Of a stretch of DNA of 64,000 nucleotides, positions 35,715 through 44,564 are shown in pieces. The position numbers and the translations under genes are program-made. How positions within the stretch are numbered: position 1 is the stretch's first letter; each line of letters opens with the position of its first letter. Source of the stretch: Rhizobium sp. NFR07. Its GTDB lineage: Bacteria > Pseudomonadota > Alphaproteobacteria > Rhizobiales > Rhizobiaceae. The stretch covers positions 124,001-188,000 of the forward strand of contig NZ_FOKM01000002.1 of assembly GCF_900111905.1 (NCBI RefSeq), read 5' to 3'. Below the pieces are notes generated by a model. It saw only the letters and a list, made by a program, of their open reading frames with translations. It did not search any database and was not told the DNA's origin.

Positions 35715-36203
35715 TTAAGCGCCCTCAGCCTCTTGCGGACCCGGTTCCTGGGCGATGTCTATCCAGATGCCGCCCGTCAGTTCCGCCATGCGCGCCGGGC
35801 TGATGCGAACGGCGGCATTCGTTGCGCCAGCAGCCGGAACGACCTCGTCAAACCGCTTCAGGGAAATGTCGCAATAGACCTGTAGCGGTGTTTCGAGCCC
35901 GAACGGGCAGACGCCGCCGACCGGGTGGCCGGTGATTTCGGCCACAGTCCCGGCATCCAGCATGCGCGGCTTGGAACCGAACTGCGTGCGGAACTTGCGA
36001 TTGTCGAGCCGCGCGGTGCCGGCCATGACGACGATCATTGTTTCCTCGCCAGCGCGCAGGCAGATGCTTTTGGCGATCTGGTCCGGCTCCACCTGGTGGG
36101 CCGCGGCCGCGAGTGTCACCGTTGCGGAGCTCTCCTCAGTGACGATCACTTTGATATCCGGAGAATGCTGGGCGAAGAAGGCGCGAACTGACTGAAGGCT
36201 CAT
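35715..36203 (-). CDS. YbaK/EbsC-type aminoacyl-tRNA deacylase
   Basis: 162 aa. YbaK/ProX fold with the conserved QIAKSICLRAGEETMIVVMAG, a KFRTQFGSKPRMLDAG segment and GHPVGGVCPFGL. These free-standing editing enzymes hydrolyse mischarged Cys- or Ala-tRNA(Pro). The start at 36203 (MSLQSVRAFF) is chosen by family alignment; neither it nor an ATG at 36221 has a clear ribosome binding site. Convergent with the small-gene cluster. Confidence 0.88.
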   Translation of the reverse strand: MSLQSVRAFFAQHSPDIKVIVTEESSATVTLAAAAHQVEPDQIAKSICLRAGEETMIVVMAGTARLDNRKFRTQFGSKPRMLDAGTVAEITGHPVGGVCPFGLETPLQVYCDISLKRFDEVVPAAGATNAAVRISPARMAELTGGIWIDIAQEPGPQEAEGA

Positions 36204-36311
36204 GAAGCCAACATCGCCCATGAACCGATTTTGGGCAAGCCTCTCGAGAGCTATGCATTCGACGCATTACTGCGGTGCGAAATCGTGTCTGTTTTTTAAG
36301 CGCGCCTCCTG

Positions 36312-36440
36312 TATATTCAAACCATCGAAGGACGCACTCCTCCTCCCAGTGTCCTTCGTGGGGCCGACAACACCTCCTCCTCCCGGTTGTTGGCCAGATT
36401 CAGAAGCCCGACGCACCTCCTCCCGCGTCGGGCTTTTCTG
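36312..36440 (+). ncRNA. Small RNA with anti-Shine-Dalgarno loops (alpha-r14/NfeR1-like)
   Basis: Three consecutive hairpins (36326-36358, 36362-36395, 36404-36440), each exposing CCTCCTCCC in its loop; the last is an 11-bp GC-rich stem followed by TTTTC, an intrinsic terminator. A TATATT -10 box lies at 36312-36317, so the RNA would start near 36324 and be about 115 nt long. Loops complementary to the Shine-Dalgarno sequence in every hairpin define the alpha-r14 (NfeR1) family of rhizobia, which represses ABC-transporter and other mRNAs by masking ribosome binding sites. The -35 is not convincing. Confidence 0.85.
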
Positions 36441-36652
36441 TTTTTAAAGCACGGTTGGGAAATCTCGCAGCGTCGCGTCAATCTTGACGGGCATGTGAGC
36501 AAGCCCTAAGTGCCTTGCATCGAAATTTGTTTGATGGCCAGCACTTGGCTCCTGCCTCGCCTGCGACGTTCTACTCTGCAAAGTTCGAAATTAAGTTAGT
36601 TCTTCTCCGCAAGGAGTGGGACGGTCGGTCATTGCACTAGAAAGGCATCGAT

Positions 36653-36862
36653 ATGGCGACGGGTACGGTAAAGTGGTTCAACGCAACCAAGGGCTATGGT
36701 TTCATTTCGCCGGATGATGGCGGTGCGGACGTTTTCGTTCACATCTCTGCAGTCGAGCGCGCAGGCCTCGGCCAGCTCAACGACGGTCAGAAGCTCTCCT
36801 ACGAGCTGACGACGGACCGCCGTTCGGGCAAGGTTGCTGCTGACCAGCTGCAGTCTGCCTAA
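36653..36862 (+). CDS. cspA: Cold-shock family protein CspA
   Basis: 69 aa, one OB-fold cold-shock domain: RNP1-like KGYGFISPD (14-22) and RNP2-like VFVHISAV (27-34). RNA chaperone that melts secondary structure. It is preceded by about 200 bp without a gene, possibly a long leader as in other csp genes, and followed by a strong terminator. Confidence 0.96.
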   Translation: MATGTVKWFNATKGYGFISPDDGGADVFVHISAVERAGLGQLNDGQKLSYELTTDRRSGKVAADQLQSA

Positions 36863-36890
36863 TCAGCTCCAGGCATCTGCCTGAGCAATG

Positions 36891-36927
36891 AAGTTCGCGG
36901 TAGCCCTGCTGCCGCGAGCTTTTTTTA
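36891..36927 (+). terminator. Rho-independent terminator of cspA
   Basis: 13-bp stem AGTTCGCGGTAGC/GCTGCCGCGAGCT (two G-U pairs, 3-nt loop) followed by seven T residues, 28 nt after the stop codon. Confidence 0.92.
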
Positions 36928-37164
36928 TGAGCGGTCTTTGGGAGCCGGGAAGCGAAACGCCATGCCCGCAGCCCGTTGCAGCCGTCGGGCTTGAAATCGC
37001 CGCCGCCGCCCACCATCTACCATTCAAGCAGCGTTCCGATGCATGCCGCGATGAGCAACCGAGATGTCGCGCGCGGCGAAAAGGCAGATACGGGAAACCG
37101 TGCCGTCCCGGAACAGGCTCAGATTCGCGTTAACGCTGTCTTTACCTGTTTTAGAGATGATGAA

Positions 37165-37295
37165 TGCTATAGCCGCCTGGACCGAAAGGTCCGGAAATGC
37201 GGCGGCATCGGAATGCTTGCCCCGTTTTGCAGTGACCACGGATGTACTGGCACGAAGGACGGGAGTGGAAAGGTCGGGCTTGCCCGGCCTTTTTG
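37165..37295 (+). ncRNA. Putative small RNA ending in an orphan terminator
   Basis: A strong plus-strand terminator (AAAGGTCGGGC-TT-GCCCGGCCTTTTT, 37269-37295) lies about 340 nt after the cspA terminator with no gene to serve. Upstream are stacked hairpins: GCCGC/GCGGC (37172-37203) enclosing GGACC-GAAA-GGTCC, a GNRA tetraloop, then GCAT-CGGA-ATGC. Open frames here have no ribosome binding site. The start is not defined; promoter boxes are weak. The remainder of 36928-37164 holds nothing I can call. Confidence 0.5.
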
Positions 37296-37373
37296 TTTTT
37301 CAGGCTTCTGTTTTTTTACCCAAGTTGCACGTTAAGCGGCCCCACCGGGGCAGGGCCGCTGCGCAGAAACGTC

Positions 37374-38762
37374 TCAGGAAGCCAGTGCCGTCATGATGCG
37401 GGCCCAGGAGCGGATGCCCTTGTGGAACGACTTGAGGTCGTATTTCTCGTTCGGCGAATGGATGCGGTCGTCGACAAGGCCAAAGCCGACCAGCAGCGAA
37501 TCCATGCCGAGCATTTTCTGGAAATCGCCGACGATCGGGATCGAGCCGCCCATGCCGATGATGACGGCCGGGTTCTTCCACTCGTCCGACAAAGCGCCCT
37601 TCGCCTTGGTCAGGGCCGGCGAATCGTAGGAGAGCTGGATCGCCGGCGAACCGCCATGCTCATGGAATTCGACCGTGCAGTCGCCGGGGATCTTCGAGCG
37701 GACATAGGCGCGGAAGGCTTCGCGGATCTTTGCCGGATCCTGCTGGCCGACGAGGCGGAAGGAAACCTTTGCCGAAGCCTGGGCGGCAATCACGGTCTTG
37801 AAGCCTTCGCCGGTATAACCGCCGGTAATGCCGTTGATTTCGGCGGTCGGACGCGCCCAGGTGAGTTCCAGCACGGAACGGCCCTTTTCGCCGGACGGAA
37901 TGGACAGGCCGACGCCGCCGAGAAAGCTTTCCGAGCTGCGGCCGAGCTGTTCCCAGCCCTCCTTGATATTGGTCGGGGTTTCCTCGACGCCTTCGTAGAA
38001 ACCTTCGAGCGTAACGCGGCCGGTCTCGTCATGCAGGCCGGCGAGGATGTCGGTGAGGATATGGATCGGGTTCGCCGCAGCGCCGCCGAATAGGCCCGAG
38101 TGCAGGTCGCGATCGGCGGCCTTGACGGTGATTTCCTCACCCACGAGGCCGCGCAGCGCTGCCGCGATCGCCGGCGTGTCGCCGTCCCACATGCCGGTAT
38201 CGCAGACCAGCGCATATTCGGCCTTCAGTTCCTCTGCATTGGCTTCGAGAAAGGGCTTGAGCGACGGCGAGCCGGATTCTTCTTCGCCCTCGAACAGGAT
38301 CGTAACCTTGATCGGCAGCTTGCCATGGGTTTCCTTGTAGGCGCGGCAGGCCTCGACGAAGGTCAACAACTGGCCCTTGTCGTCGGCGGTGCCGCGGCCG
38401 GTCAGAACCTTGCGGCCGGGCGACAGTTCCTTGATCTTCGGATCGAAGGGCGAGTCTTCCCAGAGCTCGATCGGATCGACCGGCTGGACGTCATAATGGC
38501 CGTAGAAGAGAACATGCGGCGCGTCGGCGGTTGCGCCGTCGTGATGGGCAACGACCATCGGATGGCCGGCCGTGTCGCGAACCGAAGCCTCGAAACCGAT
38601 GCCGGTGAGCTCGGTCACCAGCCATTCGGCGGCCTTGCGGCAATCGTCCTTGTAGGCCGGATCGGTCGAGATCGACTTGATGCGCACCAGCGAGAAGAGA
38701 CGCTCGATGCTGGCATCAAGGTTCTGGTCGGCGCGATCGAGAACGGCGGAAATATCGGTCAT
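37374..38762 (-). CDS. M20-family dipeptidase/peptidase
   Basis: 462 aa from the ATG at 38762 (MTDISAVLDRADQNLDASIE); the much longer open frame upstream is antisense to the lactate permease. Metal ligands in order: His/Asp in FYGHYDVQP, Asp in RGTADDKGQ, the Glu pair in FEGEEESGS, Asp in VCDTGMWDGD and the C-terminal His in DDRIHSPNEKYD. A lid/dimerisation domain lies between about 195 and 350. Zinc-dependent dipeptidase of the ArgE/DapE/CPG2 group; the substrate is not certain. Confidence 0.92.
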   Translation of the reverse strand: MTDISAVLDRADQNLDASIERLFSLVRIKSISTDPAYKDDCRKAAEWLVTELTGIGFEASVRDTAGHPMVVAHHDGATADAPHVLFYGHYDVQPVDPIELWEDSPFDPKIKELSPGRKVLTGRGTADDKGQLLTFVEACRAYKETHGKLPIKVTILFEGEEESGSPSLKPFLEANAEELKAEYALVCDTGMWDGDTPAIAAALRGLVGEEITVKAADRDLHSGLFGGAAANPIHILTDILAGLHDETGRVTLEGFYEGVEETPTNIKEGWEQLGRSSESFLGGVGLSIPSGEKGRSVLELTWARPTAEINGITGGYTGEGFKTVIAAQASAKVSFRLVGQQDPAKIREAFRAYVRSKIPGDCTVEFHEHGGSPAIQLSYDSPALTKAKGALSDEWKNPAVIIGMGGSIPIVGDFQKMLGMDSLLVGFGLVDDRIHSPNEKYDLKSFHKGIRSWARIMTALAS

Positions 38763-39002
38763 GGAAATCACCCTGTCTTTGAGCGGGCGGTCGCAACGAG
38801 GGGCGGCCGGCTTCCGCGCCCCGAGTGTTAGCAAGCAAGGGCGGCACGGCACAATGGCAAATGCCGTTTCAATCGACGCCTGCCACCCTTCATATCGCCG
38901 GTATGCAACTTTGGTCTTGGCATGCAACTCTGGACTGCTGGCGTTGTCGGGTTGTATGTTCCGGGATCGGACAATATTCCGTCCGGCCTTGGGAGGGGCG
39001 TC

Positions 39003-40670
39003 ATGTGGAATCAAGTTTATGATCCTTTGGGCAGCCCCGTGCTGTCCACCATTCTTGCTGCAATCCCTGTTCTCATTCTTCTCGGCCTCATCGCCACCAA
39101 TGTCGTCAAGGCGCATGTCGCCGCCATTATCGCGCTGATCATCGCCAATCTCATCGCCATATTTATCTTCACCATGCCAGTTGGCATGTCGCTGTCTGCA
39201 ACCGTTCTCGGCGCCGTGACCGGCTTCTTCCCGATCGGCTGGATCGTCTTGAACGTCATCTTCCTCTACCGGCTGACGGTGGAGAAAGGGCAGTTCGAGA
39301 AACTGCAGCAGACGATCGGCAGCGTAACGGACGATCGCCGCATCCAGTTGCTGCTCATCGCCTTCGCCTTTGGTGCATTCTTCGAGGGCGCCTCGGGCTT
39401 CGGCACGCCGGTTGCCGTCACCGGTGCGATCCTGATAGGTCTCGGTTTTTCGCCGCTTGCGGCATCCGGCCTGTCGCTGATCGCCAATACGGCGCCGGTC
39501 GCCTATGGCGCGCTCGGCACGCCGATCCAAGGCCTGTCCCAAGTGACGGGCATCGATCCCTACCTGCTCGGCGCCATGGTGGGCCGGCAGCTGCCGTTCT
39601 TCTCCGTGTTGGTGCCGTTCTGGCTGATCTGGGTCTTTGCCGGCCGCAAGGGCATGATGCAGATCTGGCCGGCCATTCTGGTGACCGGCGCATCCTTCGC
39701 CATCTCGCAATTTGCGATTTCCAACTACATCAACCCCTGGATCGTCGACATCGGCGCCTCGCTGATCTCGATGGCCTGCCTGATCGGTTTCCTGCAGGTC
39801 TGGCAGCCGAAGGAGGTCTGGACCTCGCCCAAGCTGCGCGGCCATGACATTTCCGATGACGGCACGCTCAAGGAGGCAAAGCCCGTCATCCGCCCGTCGC
39901 CGAAGGAAATCCGCGCCGCACTCACGCCCTGGGTGATCGTCTGCGTCGTGCTGCTGATCTGGGGCACGGGCTTCTTCAAGTCGGCGGTCAATTCCTGGGC
40001 GGTGTGGAATTATCCGGTGCCAGGCCTCGACAAGATGATCGCCAAGATGCCGCCCGTGGCACCTGGGCCGACTCCGGAAGCTGCGACCTTCTCCTTCACC
40101 TGGCTGTCCTACACCGGCACGGGCATGTTCATAGCGGCGGTGCTCTCGGGCTTGGCCATGGGCTTCACGCCAATCGGGATGCTGAAAACCTATGGCCAGA
40201 CGATCAAGCTCTGCGCTTATTCGCTGATCACCATCGCCGCCATGCTGGCGCTCGGTACGCTGACGCGCCTGTCGGGGATCGACTCGACCCTCGGCTTGGC
40301 ATTTGCCGCGACGGGCGTGCTCTATCCCTTCTTCGGCACGTTGCTCGGCTGGCTGGGTGTCGCGCTGACGGGGTCCGACACGGCGTCGAACATCCTGTTC
40401 GGCAACCTGCAGAAGGTGACGTCGGAACAGCTCGGTCTGTCGCCCATCCTGATGGGTGCTGCAAACTCCTCCGGCGGCGTCATGGGCAAAATGATCGACG
40501 CCCAGTCGATCGTGGTTGCCTCGACCGCGACCGGGTGGTTCGGCCACGAGGGCAGCATCCTGCGCTTCGTCTTCTGGCATTCGATCGTACTTGCTTGCCT
40601 TGTCGGCGTGCTTGTCACGCTGCAGGCCTATGTCTGGCCGTTCACCGCCATGGTGGTGGTGCAGCCGTAA
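39003..40670 (+). CDS. lldP: L-lactate permease
   Basis: 555 aa from the ATG at 39003 (MWNQVYDPLG, GGAGGGG upstream). About 13 membrane segments and the family motifs FAFGAFFEGASGFGTPVAVT (about 120-140), GALGTPIQGLSQVTGI and SDTASNILFGNLQ. Imports L-lactate (also D-lactate and glycolate) by proton symport. No lactate dehydrogenase is next to it. Divergent from the dipeptidase; a 12-bp near-perfect direct repeat (38903-38914, 38922-38933) lies in its upstream region. Confidence 0.94.
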   Translation: MWNQVYDPLGSPVLSTILAAIPVLILLGLIATNVVKAHVAAIIALIIANLIAIFIFTMPVGMSLSATVLGAVTGFFPIGWIVLNVIFLYRLTVEKGQFEKLQQTIGSVTDDRRIQLLLIAFAFGAFFEGASGFGTPVAVTGAILIGLGFSPLAASGLSLIANTAPVAYGALGTPIQGLSQVTGIDPYLLGAMVGRQLPFFSVLVPFWLIWVFAGRKGMMQIWPAILVTGASFAISQFAISNYINPWIVDIGASLISMACLIGFLQVWQPKEVWTSPKLRGHDISDDGTLKEAKPVIRPSPKEIRAALTPWVIVCVVLLIWGTGFFKSAVNSWAVWNYPVPGLDKMIAKMPPVAPGPTPEAATFSFTWLSYTGTGMFIAAVLSGLAMGFTPIGMLKTYGQTIKLCAYSLITIAAMLALGTLTRLSGIDSTLGLAFAATGVLYPFFGTLLGWLGVALTGSDTASNILFGNLQKVTSEQLGLSPILMGAANSSGGVMGKMIDAQSIVVASTATGWFGHEGSILRFVFWHSIVLACLVGVLVTLQAYVWPFTAMVVVQP

Positions 40671-40689
40671 GCCAGGCAGGAACCGATGC

Positions 40690-40722
40690 GAAAACGCCGC
40701 CCGGAGCAGTTCGGGCGGCGTT
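40690..40722 (+). terminator. Rho-independent terminator after lldP
   Basis: AAACGCCGCCCG/CGGGCGGCGTTT, a 12-bp stem, 20 nt past the lldP stop and before the convergent marR gene; T-rich on both sides. Confidence 0.8.
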
Positions 40723-40740
40723 TGTGTTCTCCGGGAGAAT

Positions 40741-41172
40741 TCAGGCCTTGCGGCTGTTGCCTATGATGAGGCGCATATATTCCATCATCAGTTCCCGCTC
40801 GAATGTGCGGAAGCCGGCAAACAGCGCGCTGTCGGCCTCTGCGGCGGCTTCGAGGGCATTCGCTTCCAATGAGCGGCCAAGGTCGGTCAGGCTGATGATC
40901 TGGGCGCGCTTGTCGCGCGGGTGGGGTGCGCGGGCGATCAGTCCGTCCCGTTCCATGCGGGCGAGCGTATTGGCAAGCGTCGCCTGCTCCACCTCAAGCT
41001 TGTCGAGCAGCTGCTTCTGCGTCAGCCCGTCCTCCTGCCATAGCTCCAGCAGCACCGGAAACTGGCCGGGCGAGAAGCCGAGCACGACGGCCCGCTTCTG
41101 CAGCGATCGCGAAAATACCCGGGCGAGCTGGCCGGCCAGATAGGTGGCCGACTGCGAACGATCAAATCCCAT
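40741..41172 (-). CDS. MarR-family transcriptional regulator
   Basis: 143 aa from the ATG at 41172 (MGFDRSQSATYLAGQLARVF), with AAGGA and GAGG upstream. Winged helix-turn-helix: QKQLLDKLEVEQATLANTLA (recognition helix) and the wing RAPHPRDKRAQIISLTDLG (about 80-100). Target unknown. A gene of this kind beside polA is conserved in rhizobia with an sRNA in between, as here. Confidence 0.93.
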   Translation of the reverse strand: MGFDRSQSATYLAGQLARVFSRSLQKRAVVLGFSPGQFPVLLELWQEDGLTQKQLLDKLEVEQATLANTLARMERDGLIARAPHPRDKRAQIISLTDLGRSLEANALEAAAEADSALFAGFRTFERELMMEYMRLIIGNSRKA

Positions 41173-41271
41173 GGCCTCGGTCCTTACCCTCCCCACGGGT
41201 TGCTGGCACGCGATGATTTCGAACACTGTGATAGCGGCTCGGAATTGGCAAGATGTGTGCTGGGCGAGACA

Positions 41272-41398
41272 CAAAAAAACGCCACGGCCGGGAGGGGAAC
41301 GGCCGTGGCGTCGGATGGGAGGACAAAGGCCCGGAGAGGGGGATGAGCCTTTGCCCGGTCTGAAGAGGCGGGGGACGAGCCTTCTGTCAGACTGCGGC
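41272..41398 (-). ncRNA. Small RNA between polA and marR (alpha-r7/Smr7C-like)
   Basis: Minus strand, ending in a textbook terminator: perfect 12-bp stem ACGCCACGGCCG/CGGCCGTGGCGT (41279-41311) plus seven T. Two hairpins precede it: GGGCAAAGGC/GCCTTTGTCC (41321-41356) and a GTCTGA/TCAGAC stem (41358-41392) with a further inner pairing. All three loops are C-rich (TTCCCCTCC, CATCCCCCTCTCC, CGTCCCCC). The terminator cannot serve marR, which starts downstream of it. Position and strand match the alpha-r7 family of rhizobia, recalled as lying between polA and marR. A TTGAAA box is at 41444-41449; the 5' end is approximate. Confidence 0.75.
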
Positions 41399-41552
41399 GT
41401 GATCAATCGCCGGTGACCTTGAAATGTGAGGCGGAATGCGGCTTTTCAAGGGAAGCGTGGATTACAATTCGGTAACGTTGCCGGGAGCTGTGAGACCTTT
41501 TCGATCACAAGTTTTCATGGACGCCGCGCATGGGTCACGCTATGCCATGCCC

Positions 41553-44537
41553 ATGAAAAAAGGCGATCATCTCTTCCTCGTCGACGGGTCCGGATTCATC
41601 TTCCGCGCCTTCCATGCTTTGCCACCGCTGACGCGCAAATCGGACGGTCTCCCGATCGGTGCCGTGTCGGGTTTCTGCAACATGCTGTGGAAACTGCTGA
41701 CCGATGCGCGCGACACCTCGGTTGGGGTCACGCCGACGCATTTCGCGGTCATCTTCGACTATTCGTCGAAGACCTTCCGCAAGGACATCTATGACGCCTA
41801 CAAGGCAAACCGCTCGGCGCCACCGGAAGAGCTCGTTCCGCAGTTCGGTCTCATCCGCCAGGCGACGCGCGCCTTCAACCTGCCCTGCATCGAGACCGAA
41901 GGCTTCGAAGCGGACGATATCATCGCCACTTATGCCCGCCAGGCGGAGGCCACAGGCGCTGACGTTACGATCGTTTCGTCCGACAAGGACCTGATGCAGC
42001 TCGTGACGCCCACGGTCCACATGTATGACAGCATGAAGGACAAGCAGATCAGCATTCCCGACGTCATCGAAAAATGGGGCGTTCCGCCGGAAAAGCTGAT
42101 CGACCTGCAGGCGCTGGTGGGTGACTCGGTCGATAACGTGCCCGGCATTCCGGGCATCGGCCCGAAGACGGCTGCCCAGCTTCTGGAGGAGTTCGGCGAC
42201 CTCGATACGCTTCTGGCACGCGCCGGTGAAATCAAGCAGGTCAAGCGTCGTGAGAGCATCCAGACCTACGCGGAGCAGGCGCGCCTGTCCCGCCGGCTCG
42301 TCGAGCTGAGAACCGATGTTCCGCTGGAGCTCGACCTCGGGGCTCTTGTGCTTGAGCCTCAGGATGGACCGAAGCTGATCGGCTTCCTCAAGGCCATGGA
42401 ATTCGGCACGCTGACGCGCCGCGTGGCTGCTGCCTGCGACTGCGATGCGAATGCCATCGACCCCGTCACCATCGAGGTGGAGTGGGGCGCTGACGCCCGT
42501 GGTCCGGATCTTGATGCCGCGACATCGGGTGATACTGGCGATGCGGCTGCAGATGCGCCGGCGCATCCCGCCAAGACGGCCGTCGCCAAGGGCACAGACG
42601 GCGCCACACCGGCTGAGTTTGCCGCCACCCGCATCGAAGCCTTTGCCAAGGCAAAACTCGATACCGAGAATTACGTGACGATCCGCGATGTCGAAGCGCT
42701 CGACGACTGGATCCGCGCTGCGCGCGAGACCGGCCTGGTCGCCTTCGATACGGAAACCAACTCGCTCGACCCGATGCAGGCCGAACTGGTGGGCTTCTCG
42801 CTCGCCATCGCCGACAATACCGAGAATCCGTCCGGGCTCGAGGTGCGCGCGTGCTACGTGCCGCTCACCCATAAGACCGGCGTCGGCGATCTTCTCGGCG
42901 GCGGCATGGCGGAAAACCAGATCCCGACGCGCGATGCGCTGGATCGCCTGAAGCCGTTGCTGGAAGATCCGGCAGTGCTCAAGGTCGCGCAGAACCTGAA
43001 ATTCGACTATCTCGTCATGAAGCGGCACGGCATCACGGTCGAGAGCTATGACGATACGATGCTGATGTCCTACGTGCTTGACGCCGGCAAGGGCAATCAC
43101 GGCATGGACGGCCTGTCCGAGCGCTGGCTCAATCACAAGCCGATCGCCTTCAAGGATGTTGCAGGCTCCGGCAAGAGCGGCGTTACCTTCGATTTCGTCG
43201 ATATCGACCGGGCGACGACCTATGCGGCTGAAGATGCCGATGTGACCCTGCGTCTCTGGATGGTGCTGAAGCCGCAGCTGGCCTCCATGGGCCTGACACG
43301 TATCTACGAGCGGCTGGAACGTCCGCTGGTGGAGGTTCTGGCGCGCATGGAGGAGCGTGGCATTTCCATCGACCGGCAGATCCTGTCGCGCCTTTCCGGC
43401 GAACTGGCGCAGAAGGCGGCCGCCTTCGAGGATGAGATCTACGAACTGGCCGGCGAACGTTTCACCATCGGTTCGCCGAAGCAGCTCGGCGACATCCTGT
43501 TCGGCAAGATGGGCCTGCCGGGTGGCGCAAAGACCAAGACCGGCCAGTGGTCCACCTCGGCGAGTGTGCTGGAGGATCTTGCTGCCGAAGGGCACCCGCT
43601 GCCGCGCAAGATCGTCGACTGGCGCCAGCTGACCAAGCTGAAATCCACCTATACGGATGCGCTGCCGGGCTATGTCCATCCCGAGACGAAGCGGGTTCAC
43701 ACGTCCTATTCGCTGGCCTCGACCACGACCGGGCGCCTGTCGTCCTCCGAACCGAACCTGCAGAACATTCCGGTGCGCAACGCCGAGGGCCGCAAGATCC
43801 GCACGGCCTTCATCGCATCGCCCGGCCACAAGCTCCTGTCAGCCGATTACAGCCAGATCGAGCTGCGCGTGCTTGCCCATGTGGCCGACATTCCGCAGCT
43901 GCGTCAGGCTTTCGAGGACGGCATTGACATCCATGCGATGACGGCGTCCGAAATGTTCGGCGTGCCGGTGGAGGGCATGCCGAGTGAGATCCGCCGACGC
44001 GCCAAGGCGATCAACTTCGGCATCATCTACGGCATTTCCGCCTTCGGTCTGGCCAACCAGCTGTCGATCGAGCGGTCTGAAGCCGGCGACTACATCAAGA
44101 AGTATTTCGAGCGTTTCCCGGGCATCCGCGACTACATGGACTCGACGAAGGCATTCGCGCGCGAGCATGGCTATGTCGAGACGATTTTCGGCCGTCGTGC
44201 GCATTATCCCGAGATCAAGTCGTCCAACCCCTCGATGCGCGCCTTCAACGAGCGGGCGGCGATCAACGCACCGATCCAGGGATCGGCCGCTGATGTCATT
44301 CGTCGCGCGATGGTAAAGATGGAGCCCGCGCTGGCTGAGGCCGGACTTGGCGATCGCGTGCGCATGCTGCTGCAGGTGCATGACGAACTGATCTTCGAGG
44401 TCGAGGATGGAGACGTCGAAAAGGCGATGCCGGTGATCGTTTCGACCATGGAACAGGCGGCCATGCCGGCAATCTCGATGAAGGTTCCGCTGAAGGTCGA
44501 TGCGCGCGCCGCCTCCAACTGGGACGAAGCTCACTGA
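41553..44537 (+). CDS. polA: DNA polymerase I
   Basis: 994 aa from the ATG at 41553 (MKKGDHLFLVDGSGFIFRAF); an ATG two codons earlier is equally open and neither has a strong ribosome binding site. Domains: 5'-3' exonuclease (1-300, with VSSDKDLMQL and VPGIPGIGPKTA), 3'-5' proofreading exonuclease retaining the acidic residues in FDTETNSLDP, and the polymerase domain with DYSQIELRVLAHVA (motif A), the O helix RRRAKAINFGIIYGISAFGL and QVHDELIFEV (motif C). Repairs gaps and removes Okazaki primers. The 380 bp upstream hold the alpha-r7-like sRNA on the other strand. Confidence 0.97.
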   Translation: MKKGDHLFLVDGSGFIFRAFHALPPLTRKSDGLPIGAVSGFCNMLWKLLTDARDTSVGVTPTHFAVIFDYSSKTFRKDIYDAYKANRSAPPEELVPQFGLIRQATRAFNLPCIETEGFEADDIIATYARQAEATGADVTIVSSDKDLMQLVTPTVHMYDSMKDKQISIPDVIEKWGVPPEKLIDLQALVGDSVDNVPGIPGIGPKTAAQLLEEFGDLDTLLARAGEIKQVKRRESIQTYAEQARLSRRLVELRTDVPLELDLGALVLEPQDGPKLIGFLKAMEFGTLTRRVAAACDCDANAIDPVTIEVEWGADARGPDLDAATSGDTGDAAADAPAHPAKTAVAKGTDGATPAEFAATRIEAFAKAKLDTENYVTIRDVEALDDWIRAARETGLVAFDTETNSLDPMQAELVGFSLAIADNTENPSGLEVRACYVPLTHKTGVGDLLGGGMAENQIPTRDALDRLKPLLEDPAVLKVAQNLKFDYLVMKRHGITVESYDDTMLMSYVLDAGKGNHGMDGLSERWLNHKPIAFKDVAGSGKSGVTFDFVDIDRATTYAAEDADVTLRLWMVLKPQLASMGLTRIYERLERPLVEVLARMEERGISIDRQILSRLSGELAQKAAAFEDEIYELAGERFTIGSPKQLGDILFGKMGLPGGAKTKTGQWSTSASVLEDLAAEGHPLPRKIVDWRQLTKLKSTYTDALPGYVHPETKRVHTSYSLASTTTGRLSSSEPNLQNIPVRNAEGRKIRTAFIASPGHKLLSADYSQIELRVLAHVADIPQLRQAFEDGIDIHAMTASEMFGVPVEGMPSEIRRRAKAINFGIIYGISAFGLANQLSIERSEAGDYIKKYFERFPGIRDYMDSTKAFAREHGYVETIFGRRAHYPEIKSSNPSMRAFNERAAINAPIQGSAADVIRRAMVKMEPALAEAGLGDRVRMLLQVHDELIFEVEDGDVEKAMPVIVSTMEQAAMPAISMKVPLKVDARAASNWDEAH

Positions 44538-44551
44538 TCGAGTGAGCTTCG
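44525..44551 (+). terminator. Hairpin overlapping the polA stop codon
   Basis: Perfect 11-bp inverted repeat CGAAGCTCACT-GATCG-AGTGAGCTTCG that includes the polA TGA. No T run; could mark the 3' end of the polA transcript or of the convergent small gene. Confidence 0.45.
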
Positions 44552-44564
44552 CGCAGACTGTCGA

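Noticed and set aside
36976..37335. 119-codon frame after cspA
   Set aside because: Basic and Cys/Gly-rich with no start signal; it overlaps structured RNA and a terminator, so a small RNA fits better.
38763..40580. Minus-strand reading frame fused to the M20 peptidase, giving more than 1000 residues
   Set aside because: It is antisense to lldP, whose translation has clear permease motifs; the upstream part is Asp/Gly/Arg/His-rich, as high-GC antisense frames are, and the peptidase has its own start at 38762.
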